Assembly (NCBI GenBank): GCA_035540935.1
Contig: DATLFS010000086.1
Span: forward strand, 1-30,999
DNA: 30,999 bases
From: DATLFS01 sp035540935
GTDB lineage: Bacteria; Actinomycetota; CADDZG01; WHSQ01
Direction of reading: 5' to 3'
Numbering within the stretch: the stretch's first letter is position 1; the number at the start of each line of letters is the position of its first letter. The notes beneath the pieces are model-generated. The model was not told where the DNA came from and made no database searches. It saw only the letters and a program-made list of their open reading frames with translations. A program made the position numbers and the translations under genes. Below, piece by piece: positions 30,450-30,999 of the stretch.

Positions 30450-30977
30450 GTGCCGGACCTCACCCTCGAACAACTGACCCTGGCGCTCGCCGTCGTCGGC
30501 GCTCTCGCTCTCCTCGCCTTCCTGGTGGTCGTCGTGCTCGCGCTGAGGCTGCGCAAGCTGCGCCGGCAGTACGCGATCGTGCGGGGCGAGGGTGACGACC
30601 GCGATCTCGTGCAGACGCTCAGCGCCTGGGGCAAGCAGGTCGACGCGATCTCGAAGCGGGTCGACGGTGTGGTCGCCGACCAGGCGAAGCTGGCGGAGAT
30701 CGGCAGGCTTGCCATCCAGCGCTTCCACGTCGTGCGTTACGACGCGTTCGAGGACATGGGCGGCCGCTTGTCGTTCTCGGCCGCCCTGCTGGACGACCAC
30801 GGCGACGGCGTGGTCGTGACCTCGATCAACGGACGCACCGAGACGCGCACGTATGCAAAACCCATCCGCAACCTGACGAGCGATCACAACCTCTCGGACG
30901 AGGAGCGGGAGGCGATCGCAGGCGCGTCGGCCGTGCGCGGATCGGGAGCCGAGCGGCGCGCCCCCGTCTCGACCTGA
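30450..30977 (+). CDS. DUF4446 family membrane protein
   Basis: The 175-residue product has one N-terminal membrane helix (~8-33), then a basic stretch (RLRKLRRQY), a helical region (LSAWGKQVDAISKRVDGVVADQ) and the family core HVVRYDAFEDMGGRLSFSAALLDDHGDGVVVTSINGRTETRTYAKPI, of which FEDMGG, FS and GRxExRxYAKP are typical of DUF4446. The function is unknown. The GTG at 30450 is near-leaderless, with TAGGAT eight bases upstream. It is divergent from larB; a GTG 10 bases past its stop may open the next gene. Confidence 0.85.
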   Translation: MPDLTLEQLTLALAVVGALALLAFLVVVVLALRLRKLRRQYAIVRGEGDDRDLVQTLSAWGKQVDAISKRVDGVVADQAKLAEIGRLAIQRFHVVRYDAFEDMGGRLSFSAALLDDHGDGVVVTSINGRTETRTYAKPIRNLTSDHNLSDEEREAIAGASAVRGSGAERRAPVST

Positions 30978-30987
30978 GAGTGCATCC

Positions 30988-30999
30988 GTGATCGACCTG
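30988..30999 (+). CDS. Start of a following gene, possibly seryl-tRNA synthetase
   Basis: A GTG followed by ATC GAC CTG gives MIDL at the window edge. MIDL is the usual start of seryl-tRNA synthetase (SerS), and DUF4446 genes often sit near serS in Actinomycetota. Four codons cannot prove it. A GAGAG lies just upstream. Confidence 0.3.

Noticed and set aside
1..30999. CRISPR arrays, insertion sequences, phage or integrase genes, att sites
   Set aside because: No regularly spaced repeats, transposase or integrase motifs or terminal repeats were seen; the tRNA-Leu is not followed by a duplicated 3' end.

Overview
This is a high-GC, gene-dense chromosomal segment of an actinobacterium (Actinomycetota). 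The clearest evidence is the block crgA, class E sortase, pknB, pknA-like kinase, pbpA, ftsW/rodA, pstP, fhaB, fhaA, tRNA-Leu(CAG) at about 8.7-18.5 kb, which is the conserved actinobacterial cell-growth and signalling cluster. GTG/TTG starts, 1-7 base gene overlaps and probable leaderless promoters agree with this. I cannot name the genus; nothing seen points to Mycobacterium or Streptomyces, and an uncultured or deep lineage is plausible.

Layout. (1) 1-3.3 kb: 5' end of a Ser/Thr kinase gene, a secreted LVIVD-type beta-propeller protein, a small secreted protein, an RlpA-like cell-wall protein and an SCP2 protein. (2) 3.4-8.3 kb: a Nudix/metallo-beta-lactamase fusion overlapping a membrane PAS-PP2C-histidine-kinase-type regulator, then a thiolase behind a perfect inverted repeat. 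(3) 8.3-18.3 kb: a small zinc-ribbon membrane protein and the growth cluster. FtsW/RodA and PbpA would polymerise and cross-link peptidoglycan, PknA/PknB phosphorylate and PstP dephosphorylates their targets, and FhaA/FhaB bind the phosphothreonines. A 40-residue membrane protein overlaps the sortase stop. (4) 18.4-20.9 kb: tRNA-Leu, an unknown secreted protein and a ChrA-type transporter. (5) 21.1-28.0 kb: a complete oligopeptide ABC importer in the order permease C, binding lipoprotein, permease B, ATPase D, ATPase F, followed by a DUF1028 protein. (6) 28.1-31.0 kb: an OsmC peroxidase convergent with larC-larB (nickel-pincer cofactor synthesis), a divergent DUF4446 membrane protein, and four codons of a following gene, possibly serS.

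No CRISPR array, insertion sequence, phage gene or rRNA was seen. I found no clearly new multi-gene system. The observations most worth checking are: a recurring TAnnnT box 6-7 bases before start codons (leaderless genes), overlapping divergent -10 boxes between larB and the DUF4446 gene, the 40-residue membrane protein, the Nudix-MBL fusion coupled to the phosphatase regulator, unusual C-terminal tails on both kinases, and a TetR-type operator at the thiolase. All gene calls come from reading translations and motifs; no database search was possible.
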